From Candidatus Woesearchaeota archaeon (GTDB lineage Archaea > Nanobdellota > Nanobdellia > SCGC-AAA011-G17 > GW2011-AR17), in NCBI GenBank assembly GCA_016211095.1, contig JACQSW010000051.1, positions 1 through 6,392 of the forward strand: a DNA stretch of 6,392 bases. The letters run 5' to 3'. The notes under the pieces were generated by a model, which saw only the letters and a list, made by a program, of their open reading frames with translations, had not been told where the DNA came from and ran no database searches. Position 1 is the stretch's first letter, and each line of letters opens with the position of its first letter. This document shows, in pieces, positions 5,692 through 6,392 of the stretch. A program made the translations under genes and the position numbers.

Positions 5692-6392
5692 TTATTTCTT
5701 CTGGGATATTCCAAAATGAAAAATCTCTTCCCCTTGATATTTTGCCCCATATTCTCTTCTGTAATTTTTTTCAAAACGTTCTTTTAAAGCTACGAAAAGC
5801 TGTTTATCTTGAATATATACCTTACAATCATGGCTTTCGCCTAAATCATCTAAGCTTACTTCATCTGCGTTTCCTTTTGCTATTTCAATTGCCGAGTTAT
5901 TTGCTTTCCGCAAACTCCCTTGATGCCCCACCAACTTTTCAACTTTCAAAAAACAATGGGTAGAATGGGCTAAGATCTCCCCTCCAACAACTTTCTTTGC
6001 TTTAATCCGAATAGGGTTATTTTCTTGACCGTCTAAAAATATGCCAAAACAATGAGCGCCAATTTCGTCAAACTCAAAATCGTTATGCCCTTGCCTGTAG
6101 CTTGTCTGTATTAAACCAGAAAGAAAAATACCCTTATTATTCTGATAGAATCCCCAACTTTCTTTTGGTAATAACCCCCAAATTTTGTTTATTATATCAG
6201 GTGTTATATTTAAAAAAGTTTGTAGATATTGAATATAATCAGCCCATATTTCTTTCGCCCCCTTTAACAAATTCCTTTCCCTAAAAGAGTAAGGGAAATT
6301 AGATAATTCCTTAAGAATACTTTCTTCGTTAACAACAACTTCTAGCTTCTTCTCCTCAACAGGTTTTTCTGCTGTTCCAAAAACGTTTTCTA
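5692..6392 (-). CDS. Leader-tagged repeat-family protein, missing its first few codons at the window edge
   Basis: The frame is open from the right edge to the stop at 5692-5694, giving 232 visible residues. It begins ENVFGTAEKPVEEKKLEVVV, the shared leader. The edge dinucleotide TA would complete a CTA leucine codon as in MGLEN of the gene at 1-250, so only about 7 bases of the gene should be missing. A TTG at 6270 could be read as a start but would cut off the conserved leader. Visible residues 87-130 match the neighbour at 5082-5687: G-I-F-L-S-G-L-I-Q-T-S-Y-R-Q-G, F-E-F-D-E, A-H-C-F-G and P-I-R-I-K-A. The repeats at 128-190 are degenerate (units of 19, 20 and about 23 residues), and a charged tail of about 40 residues follows that the neighbour lacks. 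It is the tandem paralogue of the next gene, 4 bases away. Function is unknown. Confidence 0.87.
   Translation of the reverse strand, partial: ENVFGTAEKPVEEKKLEVVVNEESILKELSNFPYSFRERNLLKGAKEIWADYIQYLQTFLNITPDIINKIWGLLPKESWGFYQNNKGIFLSGLIQTSYRQGHNDFEFDEIGAHCFGIFLDGQENNPIRIKAKKVVGGEILAHSTHCFLKVEKLVGHQGSLRKANNSAIEIAKGNADEVSLDDLGESHDCKVYIQDKQLFVALKERFEKNYRREYGAKYQGEEIFHFGISQKK

Noticed and set aside
5688..5774. Longer start of the repeat-family gene at 5774
   Set aside because: The extra 29 residues overlap the end of the upstream gene and precede the conserved leader; the paralogues all start at the leader.
6268..6270. TTG start for the gene at the right edge
   Set aside because: The frame stays open to the window end and encodes the shared leader upstream, so the true start is outside the window.
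1..6392. Phage or transposon remnants, CRISPR or restriction system
   Set aside because: No transposase, integrase, terminal inverted repeats, spaced identical repeats or methylase/nuclease motifs are visible.

Overview
The window is almost wholly coding: five genes, all on the minus strand, separated by only 3 to 6 bases, so it reads as one slice of a polycistronic operon that enters at the right edge (6392) and leaves at the left edge (1). No RNA gene, CRISPR array, insertion sequence, internal promoter or terminator is visible. In transcription order the genes are: a repeat-type protein whose first few codons lie outside the window (5692-6392); a paralogue of it (5082-5687); a very long, unusual SecA (1128-5078); an unrecognised 288-residue protein carrying an HGGG motif (255-1121); and the first 83 codons of another member of the repeat-type family (1-250).

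The centrepiece is the 1316-residue SecA. The SecA ATPase core is recognisable from end to end: Walker A, the DEAD-like motif, the NBD2 arginine motifs, the helical scaffold and the two-helix finger region. A complete-looking PHP-type metallophosphoesterase is inserted in frame between Walker A and motif Ia, in a segment of about 342 residues. Two smaller helical insertions follow, in NBD1 and in the preprotein cross-linking domain. The C-terminal zinc-binding tail of classical bacterial SecA is absent. I know of no described SecA with an enzymatic domain built into its motor in this way.

The second striking feature is that all four genes around secA begin with nearly the same 25 or so codons (pattern M-G-L-E-x-(V/I)-F-G-x-x-E-K-P-x-E-E-K-K-L-E-V-V-V-S-D-E), although their bodies differ. 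Two full-length bodies and the truncated one at the left edge belong to one family, which ends in short 19-residue beta-helix-like repeats. The HGGG protein has an unrelated body on the same leader. A constant N-terminal tag on varied cargo, wrapped around an aberrant protein-export motor, suggests that the tag may be a recognition or targeting element. That is an inference only.

The organism cannot be fixed from the sequence. Base composition is fairly AT-rich, arginine is mostly AGA/AGG and isoleucine often ATA in secA, and the accessory proteins resemble unnamed proteins that I loosely associate with uncultivated DPANN-type archaea. SecA itself is a bacterial and plastid protein. The source is therefore either an uncultivated candidate-phylum bacterium or an archaeon with an acquired secA; the latter would be remarkable.
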